Source: Oxyruncus cristatus (lineage: Eukaryota; Chordata; Aves; Passeriformes; Cotingidae). From it: a stretch of DNA of 64,000 nucleotides. Below, one piece after another: positions 1-11,980 of the stretch. Position 1 is the stretch's first letter; the number at the start of each line of letters is the position of its first letter. Below the pieces are notes generated by a model. That model had not been told where the DNA came from. It was given only the letters and a program-made list of their open reading frames with translations, and did not search any database. Position numbers and translations under genes: made by a program. The DNA is taken from NCBI GenBank assembly GCA_013399855.1, contig VXAY01007403.1, positions 723,219-787,218 of the forward strand. The letters are read 5' to 3'.

Positions 1-250
1 ATAGTGACTTCTCATTGTTTTCTTCCACTTCAGAATTACTGCATGTAATCTTTAGGGTAGTGGTATCCATGTTATTAAAAATGTGAATAGAACCAGAGCC
101 CAAACAGAACCCTGCATAATTCTGCTTAATAAATCCTTCTGTTCTTAAAGAGATCCTCTAATCTTCCAATTACCTTTTCCATTATGTTTTGCATCTATTT
201 TGTCATATGTTGGTTTTATCTGGACCTTTTTCTTTCTTCTGCTAATTTAT
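1..250. other. Unique AT-rich sequence, nothing recognised
   Basis: AT-rich unique DNA up to the first CR1 fragment. I see no repeat, RNA gene or convincing open frame. Confidence 0.5.
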
Positions 251-526
251 AGAATGACAGAATGGTTTCTGTTGGAATGAACCATTGAAGATCATCTAGT
301 TCCAACCCTACTGCCAGGGGCAGGGACAGCTTTCACTTGAACAGCTTGCTCAGAGCTCCATCCAACTTGACCGTGAATAGTTCTAGGGGTGGGGCATCAA
401 CAGTTCTTCTAGGCAACCTGTTCCAGTGCCTCCCTACCTTGACATTAAAGAATTTCTTCCTAATAGCTAACCTAAGCCTACTCTCTTTCAGTTTAAAGCC
501 ATTCCATCTCATCCACTCACTACATG
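251..526 (-). mobile_element. CR1 LINE 3' fragment, reverse orientation
   Basis: Read on the minus strand this is the 3' untranslated end of an avian CR1 retrotransposon. The plus strand shows the reverse-complement signature: an AGAAT-rich terminus, then a 'GATCATCTAGTTCCAACC' block, a 'CAGAGCTCCATCCAACTTGA' block and 'AAGAATTTCTTCCTAATA'. The copy is 5'-truncated, as is usual for CR1. It is diverged and lacks a clean terminal octamer repeat, so it is probably an old insertion. The 74-codon open frame inside it is incidental. Confidence 0.9.
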
Positions 527-2060
527 TTTGTTTGGGGTTTTTTCTTTTTTCCCCTACATGAGAAGTTCATGTGTAAATTCACACACTACATTTCCTCCCA
601 TCCTTATTGTACATTAGCAGAAGACAACTGTGTCTTAGAGGACAGTATATGATTGTCTACCAAGTGTTGCAGTTGTTTTACAACCTAGTCTAGTGGAAGT
701 TTACTGTTGAAGTTGTTTTACAACTGCTGGCCTTCTTCTTTCAGGTTGGGATATTTAAGCAGTATATACAGAGAGGGGACTAAGATTTGTCATTCCTAAT
801 CGTTGTCAAAGATTCTGAAAGGTGTCCAGTTTCCCCATTCTAACAGTTATTGTGGTGAGTAACAGTATGCAGTTTAATAATGTAGTTTGAACTTTAAGAG
901 ATGAGCAACATCCTCATCAGGTTTACAACTCCATTTTGATGTAATGGGTATCCGTTTGTCCTGGTATCCAGTTGATAAGTAATAATCAATAGATTATTTA
1001 TTCAGTAACAGTTGCACGCCCTGAATATACTGCAATTTATGTGTTGTTTAAACTTTTAAAGTTAATCCCCATTTTCAGTTAAGTAAATTGTATCATAATT
1101 TAGGAGGTGTTAGTGTACAGGCTGTGTATTGACCCTCTGCATTAGAGTTTTATTGTTCCCCAGTTGCTCTCCTGTGAAAAAAAATACAGTTATACTGTCA
1201 GAGAGGAGAAACGATGCAATATGACTTTAGGCACATCTAAATGAATGCAGGAGGGGTGACCTGACCTCCTCTGATTACACTCTGAACTGCTGGATAAGGG
1301 CCAGCTCTGATGCAAAAACAATGTACTCACATTAGTGAATTTCTGTGTCTTTTTGTAAAGCTCCTTTGCTACAATATGGCACTTTTCTAATGTGCCTGAA
1401 TTGCTTGGGGCCCAAAACGGGCTCATGCCTGACTATGTAGGGTGTGAATGGAGTTCTGTCTGTATCCATCCATATAGACAAGACCTTAGGTAACCAACCA
1501 CATACGTGAAGTACCAAATTGGGAACAGAGCAAATAATTTCCAGAACCTATTCTCTGACCTTAACAACCACAAAGGATTTAATTCATTCCTGTGAACAAA
1601 AGTGAAATTTGAGTATGATGTTTTTCTATCTCTACTAAAAAAATACATTTTTGCTTATATTTGTCACAAAATCTTCTTTTAGCAGGTGCATAGATATTTA
1701 GAATATAATCAAACATGATTTTTTGCTCCACTGATATTCCCTGGCATGATTACAATGAGGCTTTGACTGTGCTTGTTTATTCAAGTAAGCTGTTTGGGAT
1801 TGATTTCTTTATACATAGCATCTAGAGAAGTGGAAGAAGGGGAGAATATTGGTATTTTTAAGTGCTTCTCCTTGTGGTACCAAATACAAAGCAATTTCTC
1901 TAAGTTAAAGTTTTGATCGCCACTGTACCTCTTCTTAGTAAGGATAGGTATGATGCTGACAAGTGAAATACCTAAACCAAGTTCCAAAATTTGCAACTTA
2001 CAGGAATATATATAAGGTCATTTGAAGGTACTTTGGTATTTTTTCCCCCTTATCCCCTTG
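527..2060. other. Unique AT-rich sequence, nothing recognised
   Basis: No repeat family, RNA gene or convincing exon is visible. Minus-strand open frames at 1190-1648 overlap one another in different frames and have no recognisable domain, so I treat them as chance. Confidence 0.5.
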
Positions 2061-2509
2061 AGTGGAGGACTGTGTTCAGCTCTGGGGCTCCCAACGCAAG
2101 GACATGGATCTGTTGGAGTGATTCCAAAGGAAGTGACCATGTTGATGATCAGAGGGCCAGAACAGCTCTCCTATGAAGACAGGATGAGAGAGCTGGACTG
2201 TTAAGCCTGGAGAAGAGGCCTTGGGGAGACCTTAGAGGAGCCTCCCAGTACGTAAAGGGAGCCTACAAGAGAGATGGAGAGGGACTTTTTATAAGGCCAT
2301 GTAGTGATAGGACAAGGAGTAATGAGAGAGGGTAGGTTTAGATTAGACATTAGGAAGAAATTCTTTACTTGGAGGGTGGTGAGGCACTGGAACACTTTGC
2401 CTAGAGAAGCCATGGGTGCTCCACCACTGGAAGTGTTCAAGGCCAAGTTGAATAGAGCCCTGATCAACCTGGTCTAGTGGAAGATATCCCTACCCATGGC
2501 AGGGAGGAA
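2061..2509 (+). mobile_element. CR1 LINE fragment, forward orientation
   Basis: This is a CR1 copy in plus orientation. It runs from the end of the reverse-transcriptase region ('CAGCTCTGGGGCTCCCAACG') through the typical 3' blocks 'TTAAGCCTGGAGAAGAGG', 'GACATTAGGAAGAAATTCTT', 'TGGAAGTGTTCAAGGCCAAG' and 'CCATGGCAGGGAGG'. The terminal part seems lost just after 2509. Frames are disrupted, so it is a dead copy. Confidence 0.92.
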
Positions 2510-5380
2510 GAAAACAGGCAATTGTGTTGTCAGGCTGATCTCCAGTCAGTGTCATTGATACAGACTGGATGGAGTGGATGATGCCGTGTAATGATGTGTG
2601 CCTTGAAACCAGCTGAGACCAACTTTTTTTCCTTCAACTGATGTGCACCATCCCAGGAAAGACTCTTGGGATTTCTTGTTGGGGAGCATATTAATGCATA
2701 GTTTGATAACATACTAAATCCAAGCTATCTTTTGTGTCTATTAGGCAATAAATAACTACTTTATACTTTAAAGCTATATGTACCCTCCTTACCAGTTTCT
2801 TTGCAAATGGTTAAAGATGTCTGACCAAGCCAATCCAAACAGGGATCATGACATATCTCAAGGAAAAAAAAAGCTCTAAAGTATTTAGTCAACAAAAATG
2901 TGAATATAATGGCTTTGAACTGTTACTATGTATAAATTAGGTAAAAACCACTTTTTTCCTAAGCCTCACCTATGATATGAAAATAATACTATACTCATAT
3001 TGATATTATGTAGTAGTTTGTAGAGGATGTTGAACATTTTACGGCAAATGAATTATCAATTTATTAAACAAGTAAAACTGAGAACTAAAACCTTCAGATT
3101 TTAAAAGTTTCATAAATTCAATTCACTTTTCTATGTTGAGTAAAAATAAAACACCACCACCAACAAAAAACCCTGTCAAACTTTCAAGAACTCATACACA
3201 GAAAAAAAATTATGTAAAAAATTTGGAAAATTAGTGAAGGAGGTCAAAAGAAGCTTGTGCTGGCTTGTGCTTCATCCAGGGGAGTCTGTGCTGTCACCAC
3301 CATGTCAGCTGATCACCAAAAATATCTATGGCAGAACTGGGTGGAGACAAAGTCATGACAAGACAGCAACTGATGGGTAAAATGCCATTGAAGTTGAGTG
3401 GCACTGCTTTAAAAGTTTAAAAAAAAAAAACCATCGAAACCCTAAAATACCATTTCACTGCAATTTACCTTATGTGAATATCTGTTCAATAGTTAGGGAA
3501 TATGTGTTAACATAATAAGAACTGACACCTTTTTGAACCTGAGCAGCAAAATAGAAGAAGGCAGATGACTTGATTTCATTTCTCATTCCAATCTGGTTTT
3601 GTTTTGTCAGTTTAATGGATAATAATCAACCTACACCTCTTCTTAATACCTAAATCCACTTTTCTTCTCTTGTTTATGTATTAAAAAAAGAGATTTTCAG
3701 TCAATTCTTCTTCTTCTTAGAACTATCAAAAACCCTATCATGAAATACACTCAGCCTTGTCTGTAGGAGTGAAGCCTCTTAATGTATTCAGTGGAGCAAC
3801 TCTTCAATAGCTTGGTGAGCAGAGCTGTGTGTTAGTGGAGCTTTTGACCTTCAGTCGCTCTCACTTCTGTTGCCATTGTGGCCTCCTGATTCTGCAGCAG
3901 ATTATCCCTGCTCCGCACTCCTGAATTTAATTTCTTAGAAACTAGGAGTGCTTTAGATGAGGGGCTGCATAAAGGTCTTTTATGTTTTCCTGGGATAAAT
4001 ATTAAAATTGGCAGACATATGCTGACTATACTGTGCAGGAGGATCCAGACAGCTGAGTGGTTGCTTAAGGATCTGAATGACAACTGGGGACAGCTTAATG
4101 GATGTTGACGTTATTGCTTCCATCTCTTTTTGCCACCTGCACTGCACAGATACTGGACTGCCTGTCAGTCACTGATGAAGTGTCACGGCTCCCATCACGG
4201 TATTTTATGCTGTGCCACTGCTGTAAACCACTGAGGTTCAGGATGCGACTGCTGAACAGCTTGGAGACCGCGAGAAAATGCAGGCTGAAACCTCACCAGT
4301 CACTGCAAGCTAAGCTGTTCCTGATTGTCCGCAGTCCTGGTCTTCAAAGAAAATGGTTATTCAAGATTAGAGAAGGATGTTTTGGAGGAAAAATATTTCT
4401 GCCTTGCTTGTTCATCAGAGCAATAGAGACTAAAGGGCTGATTTTCACAGGAGCCATTTTACCTTTTAAGAAGCTTTTAAGACATGGAAAATGGAAATTG
4501 GGAAGTTAAACTAATGCCAGACTTTAATGTGCATTTAAAACCCTTGCTGATAAATCTATAAATTATGAGAAAATAACAAAATTTATGAATATTTTCAAGT
4601 ACGTTGAATTATTTTTTCTACTACATGTAATAATTTTAATAAATTGCAAGGTACTCAGAATAAAGCATCTGCAGTCAGGAGGTTTTGGTGCAGTTTAATT
4701 TTCTCTAAAAGCACAAGAGTCAATAGCAAAATTGCACTGTCAGTAAATTTTACTTGAAAATCCTTTCAGGAGATAAAAGGATTGTAGAGAAGCTAAGCAA
4801 AACTAATGGAAGATTTGGGGAGGAGTAAGGATGTTAGTTCTGTGACCTAATTTGGTGAGGTATAATCATACAAAGAAAATGTTCAGTGATGAAGTGTATT
4901 GTTTTGACTATTCAGTGTGTTCTAAGATTAATTTAGGTGGTGTCAGTAATTTCCATTCATCAGAGAAGACGGGCCAGTCTCATATAATTTAAGCTTTAAA
5001 CTAATTGTGATTCTTTATGTTCTCTAAAAATTAGGCAATTTTCCCCCTCTATTATTGAAGAAATAAAAGGCTTAGCAATAATATATCAAATGCTGGACTG
5101 AGGTAATTGTTGGTAGGCACTGACTTTTTAACAGTATCCTCTTGACAGAATAAAATTCAGTTATGTGAAAGATTTTAACCTTTTTTCTGTACTGTTGTTT
5201 TCTTCCCTTTAGCAGCTTTAGACTAACCATAGGCTGCTCCAGAATAATTTTTAATCCTCTGTTTTCTCTTGTAGAAGAGCAATGCAGCAGTTAATAATAC
5301 TGTGTCCCTAATTAGAATGCTTGTTTAATAGGGGGACTTTTTATTCCTATGAAGAGAGACTTCCATAGTAGTTGAAGGTG
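2510..5380. other. Unique AT-rich sequence with one unsupported open frame
   Basis: A stretch at about 4090-4510 is somewhat richer in GC and stays open for 135 codons on the plus strand (4102-4509, TTG start). Its translation shows no domain I know. An A-run lies at about 3419-3431. Nothing else can be supported. Confidence 0.4.
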
Positions 5381-5382
5381 GT

Positions 5383-5436
5383 ATGGTATTTTTATATTAG
5401 TCTTTTCATATGGTATTTTCATATTAGCATTTCTGT
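5383..5436 (+). repeat. Two-copy 27-bp tandem duplication
   Basis: The phrase ATGGTATTTTTATATTAG at 5383-5400 recurs with one change at 5410-5427, a 27-bp period. It is a small local duplication, visible directly. Confidence 0.8.
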
Positions 5437-7740
5437 AAAGGTAACTGTTGAGTCGCAGATAGTCTTCTGAAGTTTTGTAGAAGTGCAAATGGATGTATGA
5501 AAAAGACTTGAACCCATGCCACAAATTAGGTAGCTTTTCTGATATTCCTAACAATTTTTCTTAGTATATGGCTGCTAGGTTTGAAAGAGCAAAAAGGAAC
5601 AGGCCGTGGTTGAGTGATTTATATACTTCTAGATTTTATCACAACAACAGAAGCTTCTATCAAAGAAGTAAATAGTCAAGAGGAGCATGAAAGGAAAAAA
5701 AGCCCTGAGTCAGAAATGGTAACAGCATCATGAGCTTAATGGCAGTGCCTCCATTCACTGAGGTTACCATTTCTTTATGAGAGACTGTTTATAATAGGAT
5801 TTACGTCTTTTCATTGAGAGGAATCACAACTAAAAGGCTTTCAAAACTAAGACCTAAAATTCTAAGGGGAGTGAAATGCTCCCGTTACCTTTGATGGCAG
5901 TTGCACATTCTCCTGTCTCTCCAGACATATTGGCTAATTCATCATTTACTTGCTTTCCCTCTGAATTCTGCTTTCTGATTAGGTTCAGTATTTTATTTGG
6001 GTATGATATTGAGCACACTCTTAGAAAACTGAGAAAATCAATTTGTGTTAAGAGTGATCTACAAGGTAATTACTGTGCCTAGAGTGAATCAGGATATACA
6101 ATAACTTTAATCTGAAAGTACATTCTGTACCTATACCATTATTTAAAAAAAAACAGATTTGTGGTAATATGATATTAGTAATTGCTAGTTAAGTCTCTAA
6201 CCCCAATTATCTGTTATCTTTAGCATACATAACCTTTTAAAAGAGATGAATTTTTAGGGCTTTTCTTGAAGAGCTGAGAGGAAAGGTATATCTATATACA
6301 CGAGCAAACAAAAGGTTGTTCCATTAAGGTATCCAGTGGGTCCATTTAAACCTGATTACTGTCATGGCATTGCAGAGGTTAGTTGTGTCAATGTGACTGC
6401 AAGCTATGCTACCTGGACTGTAAAATAAAATCAAAGAAACAAGACATAGATGTACTCCTTTAACTGATATAGAACTTACTTTTCTATGTGCTGCATAAGA
6501 ACTGTAGGATTTTAAAGTTCCTGATGTGAGGTGAGAGACAAAGACCAATCAAAGACCAGTCTATCTGAAAGTAGGTAAATAGGAAAAGGGTAAAGAAAGT
6601 TAAAGAAGAATGAGTGAGCAGTGAGCTTTATAGTGCTTCGAGATCAGCTTATTTGTCAGAGATCGGGAAAAGAAGATGAAAAATTCTGTTGATAACCTTA
6701 TGTGATCGACTGTCTCCAAGAAAGTCCCCAGATGTATTTGTCAGAATTACATTCCCCAATAGGCGTGGGAAGCTTAAAGATAATTTAAAAATAGGCAGAA
6801 GGCATATTATCGAAAATGCGACTTTTTTCTTGTTCATCTCTAAACTTACCCTGTAAATACTCAACTCATCAGCTATTGAACCACTGAATTAAGAATACAG
6901 GCAAGACTCATTTATTATGTAACTGGTCAGTACAGGAACAAGAAAGATGAATTAAGAGCTACCTCCAGACAGGAGAAAGAGAGCACCTATAGCAGTTATT
7001 GTCATTTAGTGACAAGGATTCCCTGTGTGTCTGGCGCGAGAAAATCAGTTTATACAAATAGACAGCATTTAGGATATTTGATCTGCTGCAACTCTGTTGC
7101 TATAAACTTTGACTGCATGCATGACTACAGCAAGTAGTTGTTTATGAGCTACAAACTGTTGAATGTAGGAACCTTTGTCCTTCTGTGAGAGCTCAGGGGA
7201 ATGCAACACGGGATGTGGGTTACAAGAAGGTTCAGTAAGAGTTCAGTGGGAAAGTAATTGCTGTTAAGAGAGGAAAGACATCATGCAGATGTGACATAGC
7301 GATATGGTTGAGTCTGTGCTATAGAATTATTTTTTTTAAATTTAACAAGTTAAAAATGGAGAAGGAAAGATACAATAATTTCTCAGAATTTAAGACTGTC
7401 TTTTAGTTCAAAATGTAGACATATTTTCTGTAATATAAGATTTTATAACAACAAATGTTATTCTCTGTCTACCAGCTTAAGGAATGGTTTAGGTTGTGCT
7501 TGGAGGCTTGTGCTCTGGTAATCAAGGACTTCCATATATAATACATTTTTATGAGCCATTTAAATGAAACCATTATGTCAGAGGTGAGGTGCCTTTCCAG
7601 GCACAAGTGATATAATAACTTTACTTTCAAAGTTGTGGTTGTGCTTTTCCTGGTTTTCCCTTGATCCCTTCAGATTCTGAGAACTGTTTTACTAAGGCAG
7701 AGCATGCCACCGTCCATTCACAAAAGCAAGCAGACAGAAA
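5437..7740. other. Unique AT-rich sequence, nothing recognised
   Basis: No transposon signature, RNA gene or exon with convincing splice sites was seen. Short open frames of 68-74 codons on either strand have no recognisable motif. Confidence 0.45.
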
Positions 7741-7748
7741 GATTTTAC

Positions 7749-7894
7749 CTGCCACATTATCATCATCCTCGGTCAGTGCTCCAGAGATGAGCAGCATGAT
7801 GTGTTTTAAGCAGCTGAATGTGTCAAATGCATGGAAGCTCCTGACTTGTACAGCCACATGTTCCTCTTTTGGGTCCTTCGCAAAGTCTCACCCT
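7749..7894 (-). other. Exon-like segment, weak resemblance to a VWA-domain end
   Basis: On the minus strand one frame stays open for about 49 codons before a donor-like site (GCAG|GTAAAA, GT at 7748-7747). The translation begins near 'DFAKDPKEEHV', continues with 'RSFHAFDTF' and ends in an acidic run 'TEDDDNVAG'. The pattern 'A-x-x-P-x-x-E-H-V ... F-x-A-x-D-T' resembles the last strand and helix of von Willebrand factor A domains; that comparison is from memory. Against it, an in-frame TGA lies directly upstream, and the only acceptor AG close to it has a poor pyrimidine tract. It may be a broken exon remnant or chance. Confidence 0.2.
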
Positions 7895-7903
7895 TTCCTA
7901 TGA

Positions 7904-10900
7904 AACTATGATTTCACGCTCCTGATGTGACAGACTGTGATGGTGTGAGGGTGCAGAGAGGGTGTTTGTTGTTCCTTTTGTATTTGCTCCTCTCAAATTC
8001 TCTAAGTAACGGAGGGTTAAGTAGAGTATCAAACATTAGGAGTTGTTCTGGTGCCATAATAGTCTCCAGACAGCAGGGGAATTGCAGAATACAAGGCAGC
8101 ATGCTTGTAATTCACAATAGGAAGCTAAATCTTCTCTTTTGATCGCCATCTTCAGGGAAAAAAAAAAAAAAGATAAGGCCTCTCTCTGGTTGACAGTTGA
8201 TGCTTGGTGACAGGCAGGGACAGAAACATGCTCCTTCTGGACTTTGTAGACTCACACAGTTTGCGTTCACTGAGGTACTCTTAAAATTCCAAGTGTGGTC
8301 CCATTAGTTGTACTCTTGTCCTTACATTTAGTGTTTTGATAACAAATGCATGTGAAATGGTTACACCAGAATTTATTTATGTAATAAAATTAGATAAGTT
8401 TTTTTAAACTGCTTAGCTTCTAGACAAGTGTATGATTAAGTGGTACTTCAAATACATTTCAGTTTTCACATCACATCTGATATTTAAGCATTGTATTTAT
8501 ACTGTATTCTGATTTTTTTTCTTCATTTGAATGCTCCCATTATCTTCAACAGTTTAGGAATTTACAAAGCCTCTTCTTCTAAGGGTTATATATTGTTACA
8601 TTGCACTTATTAATTAATCCTGCTTACAAGAGGTTGGTGGGGTTTTTTTTAAAGGATAATTTTGTACTTTTGAAAATCAATGTAAGAGGACCTCCTCAAC
8701 TAATAATTAAAATGATTATTTTGTTATGGAGTCATTAAAAATGTGTGCTCTCCAGGGGTTATTCTAATTTTATGTGTGATAGATTTTCATGTTTATGTTT
8801 AAATTTCTTTTGATGGCATTCGTTAGTTCTTAGCATTTCTTGTCTGTTTACTTTGCTAGTTTCTAATTATTTCCATCTATATTTTTTTCAGTGTGGCCTA
8901 CATATGATTTTTTTCTCACTTTAATCTTTCTACTGTTTGATGAGTTGCAACATCTAACATTACATAAAAGTTATATTATTAACATATGATAAAAGCTTAT
9001 GTGATGAAAGAATATAGGAGATTAATCCTTGATCTTCATGATTAAAAATAACTTCAGTAATGTGGATGATGAGATCTTATGCACTTGCAAATTATATACT
9101 GAGATAAAATAATATCCTTTCAAACCCTTTTTTCTATTATTAATCTTAATAAAAGTTTTCTACCTCCAAATTCTAATACTGTATATCTCATGTAAAGTAG
9201 CTGAGCCTCTTAAACCTATAATGGTAAATAGAATTTTTTTATGCAGTTCATATTACTTGTGTCTTAGGATATGAAATAGATCCTGTGAATCTAAAAAAAA
9301 TTACGGTTTTGCAGAGGCCAAAATCAAGATAATATATTCATAACAAGTTCCTTAATAAAGAACACGAGACCTAAACTCTTGATAACAGGTTAAATTATCC
9401 AAAAAAAAAAAAGTGAAGTAACGGGCTGAGTTTATACTCCTATAGTGCCTAGTGACACTCTTGATCCTGTACAAGGATCGTTAATGTCAGATTTACCATT
9501 GCCTCATCCTCATTCAAACTAGTGATGTTTCTGTTTTGTTTATGCATTTGAATATTTCTGTAATGCGTATGTATTTCAAATGTAAAGATAAGTATGAGAG
9601 GATAGGTTTCTTTTCTGTTAGTAATTTATAAGCAGCACTTTAGTTAATCTATGGGTTTTTAACTAATTTTAAAAGCCTTCTTAATGTTAGCTTTTAATTT
9701 GAAGGGAGAAAAAACTATTGTTCCCCTTAACATGTGAAGTGATAGAGATAGATTAAAGATACTCATAGTAACTACACTTCTGATTATCTGGTTCATATGT
9801 CCTTCAGTGGGACTTGGCAACTCGGAGAGTAATACATGTTTGAGGTTTGCACTTAGAAGCTATTCAAAGTTCTTCCCATTATTTTCTCTTGGAAGGACTC
9901 CAGTAAATCATCATGAACTAAATTTACAGTGCTGTTCCTGTATTGCAGCATGAGAAGACATTTTGCCTGGTAGCAGTGTGACACCTTTGAAAGGGGAGGT
10001 ATGTAGCAGCGATCTCTAGCACGTCAGGCCAGTGGCTATCAGTGCAAGGGCATGGCAGGGCTATTGTTCCACATTTCTTTATCTTTCCTAGTTTGTGTGT
10101 TGCTTTTGAGTGGAGAACTTGGCAGCAATCCATATACTCCCTTGAGTGATGGCTGGGACTGCTGCAATTCTGCGCTGAATTTGCAGAGGCCTTAGAAAAA
10201 GAGGAGACTCCTTAATCCCTTCCCACTTGAGTTTGCTTGAGGGTTGGCTGGATTCCAGATACACAAAGTTCATAGTGGTTATTGTTTAACCAATGAAGTT
10301 TGATTAGACGTCATGTAACAATTCATATATGTTTGTGGTTTGGTATAATGTTTGAAATCATCTTGACTGCGATACAACAAAAATGGTTTGTAATTTTCCT
10401 CAGATTCAAAATAAATGTTTTCTTTAGCTAAGAGACCATTAAAGACTAGGGCAAAGATGAACTGGGACTATTAGACCTCAAGACCTAGTCGCTGACTCCA
10501 AACCAAAAGTACTACACCAATGCACAATAGAAAGTAAGCATTGAGTTAGAACTTGATGCAGAGTTTTTAGAACTAGATTCTTTTTTTTGGCTCATAAGGA
10601 AATAGAATATATTAATGCAGCAAATCTGGACAGATTAGTGAATTTTTTCTAAAAGGAGCTTATTTAGTGGCTCCTGTGCCCAAATTCCAGTGCCTGCTTG
10701 CTATGTGAAGGTTCTTTTGGGGTGTTTAAAAACAATTATTAAAAACATTTAAATGTGATGAACTGTTTGTGACAGAGTCTATTAACTTTCCAAATACAGA
10801 TATATCCACTGAGCATAGAATAAAACAATTTTTTTCTTAGAATGTCTGATTAGTTCTGTCTCTTATTTGCTCTGCTTTTGACTTTTGCTTTATGCTCCAT

Positions 10901-11268
10901 GAAGGAGACAATATGGCTGCTTGAATAACTTTTACTTTCTTTTAGAATTATTTAATTTCAAGTGTAGCAGAGAGTATTAAAATATTTTAATTGACTCCAT
11001 TTCAGCACTGTCCAAGAATATTGTTCAGTGATTGAAAAGAAAAGAGAAATTATTTTTCTGACCTTTTGAGAAGTGAAAATTAATGTTGTCAATCCTGGAA
11101 AAAATGTGATAGCATTCTGGCATGTTACCTCTTGCTCTAGACCTAATGACCAAGCTCAGAACTAATGACCAAGGAAGACATGTGCAACCTCTGATAGACT
11201 TCTGCAAACACTGGCACTTCTCACACTCTTATGTATTCTATGTATGATACTTACGCAAACAGCCTGTT
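7904..11268. other. Unique AT-rich sequence, nothing recognised
   Basis: Long AT-rich stretch with small A and T runs (8159-8172, 9401-9412). No repeat family or coding segment was recognised; open frames near 9924-10273 overlap in different frames and look like chance. Confidence 0.45.
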
Positions 11269-11315
11269 TAAAACCAAACCAAACCAAACCAAACCAAACC
11301 AAACCAAACAAAACC
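11269..11315 (+). repeat. AAACC microsatellite
   Basis: Eight or so uninterrupted copies of AAACC run from about 11269, decaying into A/C-rich sequence by 11315. It lies about 130 bp upstream of the next CR1 fragment. Confidence 0.95.
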
Positions 11316-11441
11316 CCCACCCAACAAACCACAAAATATTATTTTTGGCCCATATTACTCTCTAACGCTTCAGATGCCTTAGTTTTCAAACATACAGCTG
11401 CAGACATCTCAGAGGTACACATCCAGGGACGTGACTGTCCT

Positions 11442-11980
11442 GCTCTCTTCTGCACTGCTGCAGCCTCACCTTGAATATTGTGGAAGTTTTGGGCACCACG
11501 ATATAAGAAAGATATTAAGCTCTTAGAGAGTGTCCAAAGGAGGGCAACAAAGATGGTGAAGGGCCTTGAGGGGAAGCCATATGAGGAGTGGCTGAGGTCA
11601 CTTTGTTTGTTCAGCCTGGAGGAGACTGAGGGGAGACCTCACTGCAGTGACAACTTCCTCATGAGGGGAAGAAGAGGGGCAGACACTGATCTCTTCTCTA
11701 TGGTGAACAGTGACAGAACCTGAGGGAATGGCATAAGTTTGTGTCAGGAGAGGTTTAGGTTGGATACTAGAAAGAGTGTCTTCACCCAGAGGTTGGTTGG
11801 GCACTGGAACAGGCTCCCCAGGGAAGTGGTCACAGCACCAAGCCTGTCTGAGCATTTGGATGATACTCAGGCACATGGTGTGACTCTTGTAGATGGTCCT
11901 GTGCAGGGCCAGGAGATGGACTCGATGATCCTTGTGGGTCCCTTCCACCTCAGCATGTTCTGTGATTCTTTGATTCTGTA
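11442..11980 (+). mobile_element. CR1 LINE copy (CR1-X/J-like tail), forward
   Basis: This is a 5'-truncated CR1 with part of the reverse-transcriptase C-terminus. A frame from 11478 reads 'FWAPRYKKDIKLLESVQRRA' and then 'TKMVKGLEGKPYEEWLRSL', matching the CR1 RT tail pattern (W-A-P-x-x-K-K-D-I ... V-Q-R-R-A-T-K-M-V-K-G-L). The preceding part, 'PHLEYCG', lies in another frame, so the copy carries a frameshift. The 3' end reads 'GGACTCGATGATCCTTGTGG' followed by 'TTCTGTGATTCTTTGATTC', the CR1-X/J style of tail. It is inactive. Confidence 0.93.

Noticed and set aside
4102..4509. 135-codon plus-strand open frame
   Set aside because: It starts at TTG, has no recognisable motif, and its composition fits a random frame in a GC-richer patch.
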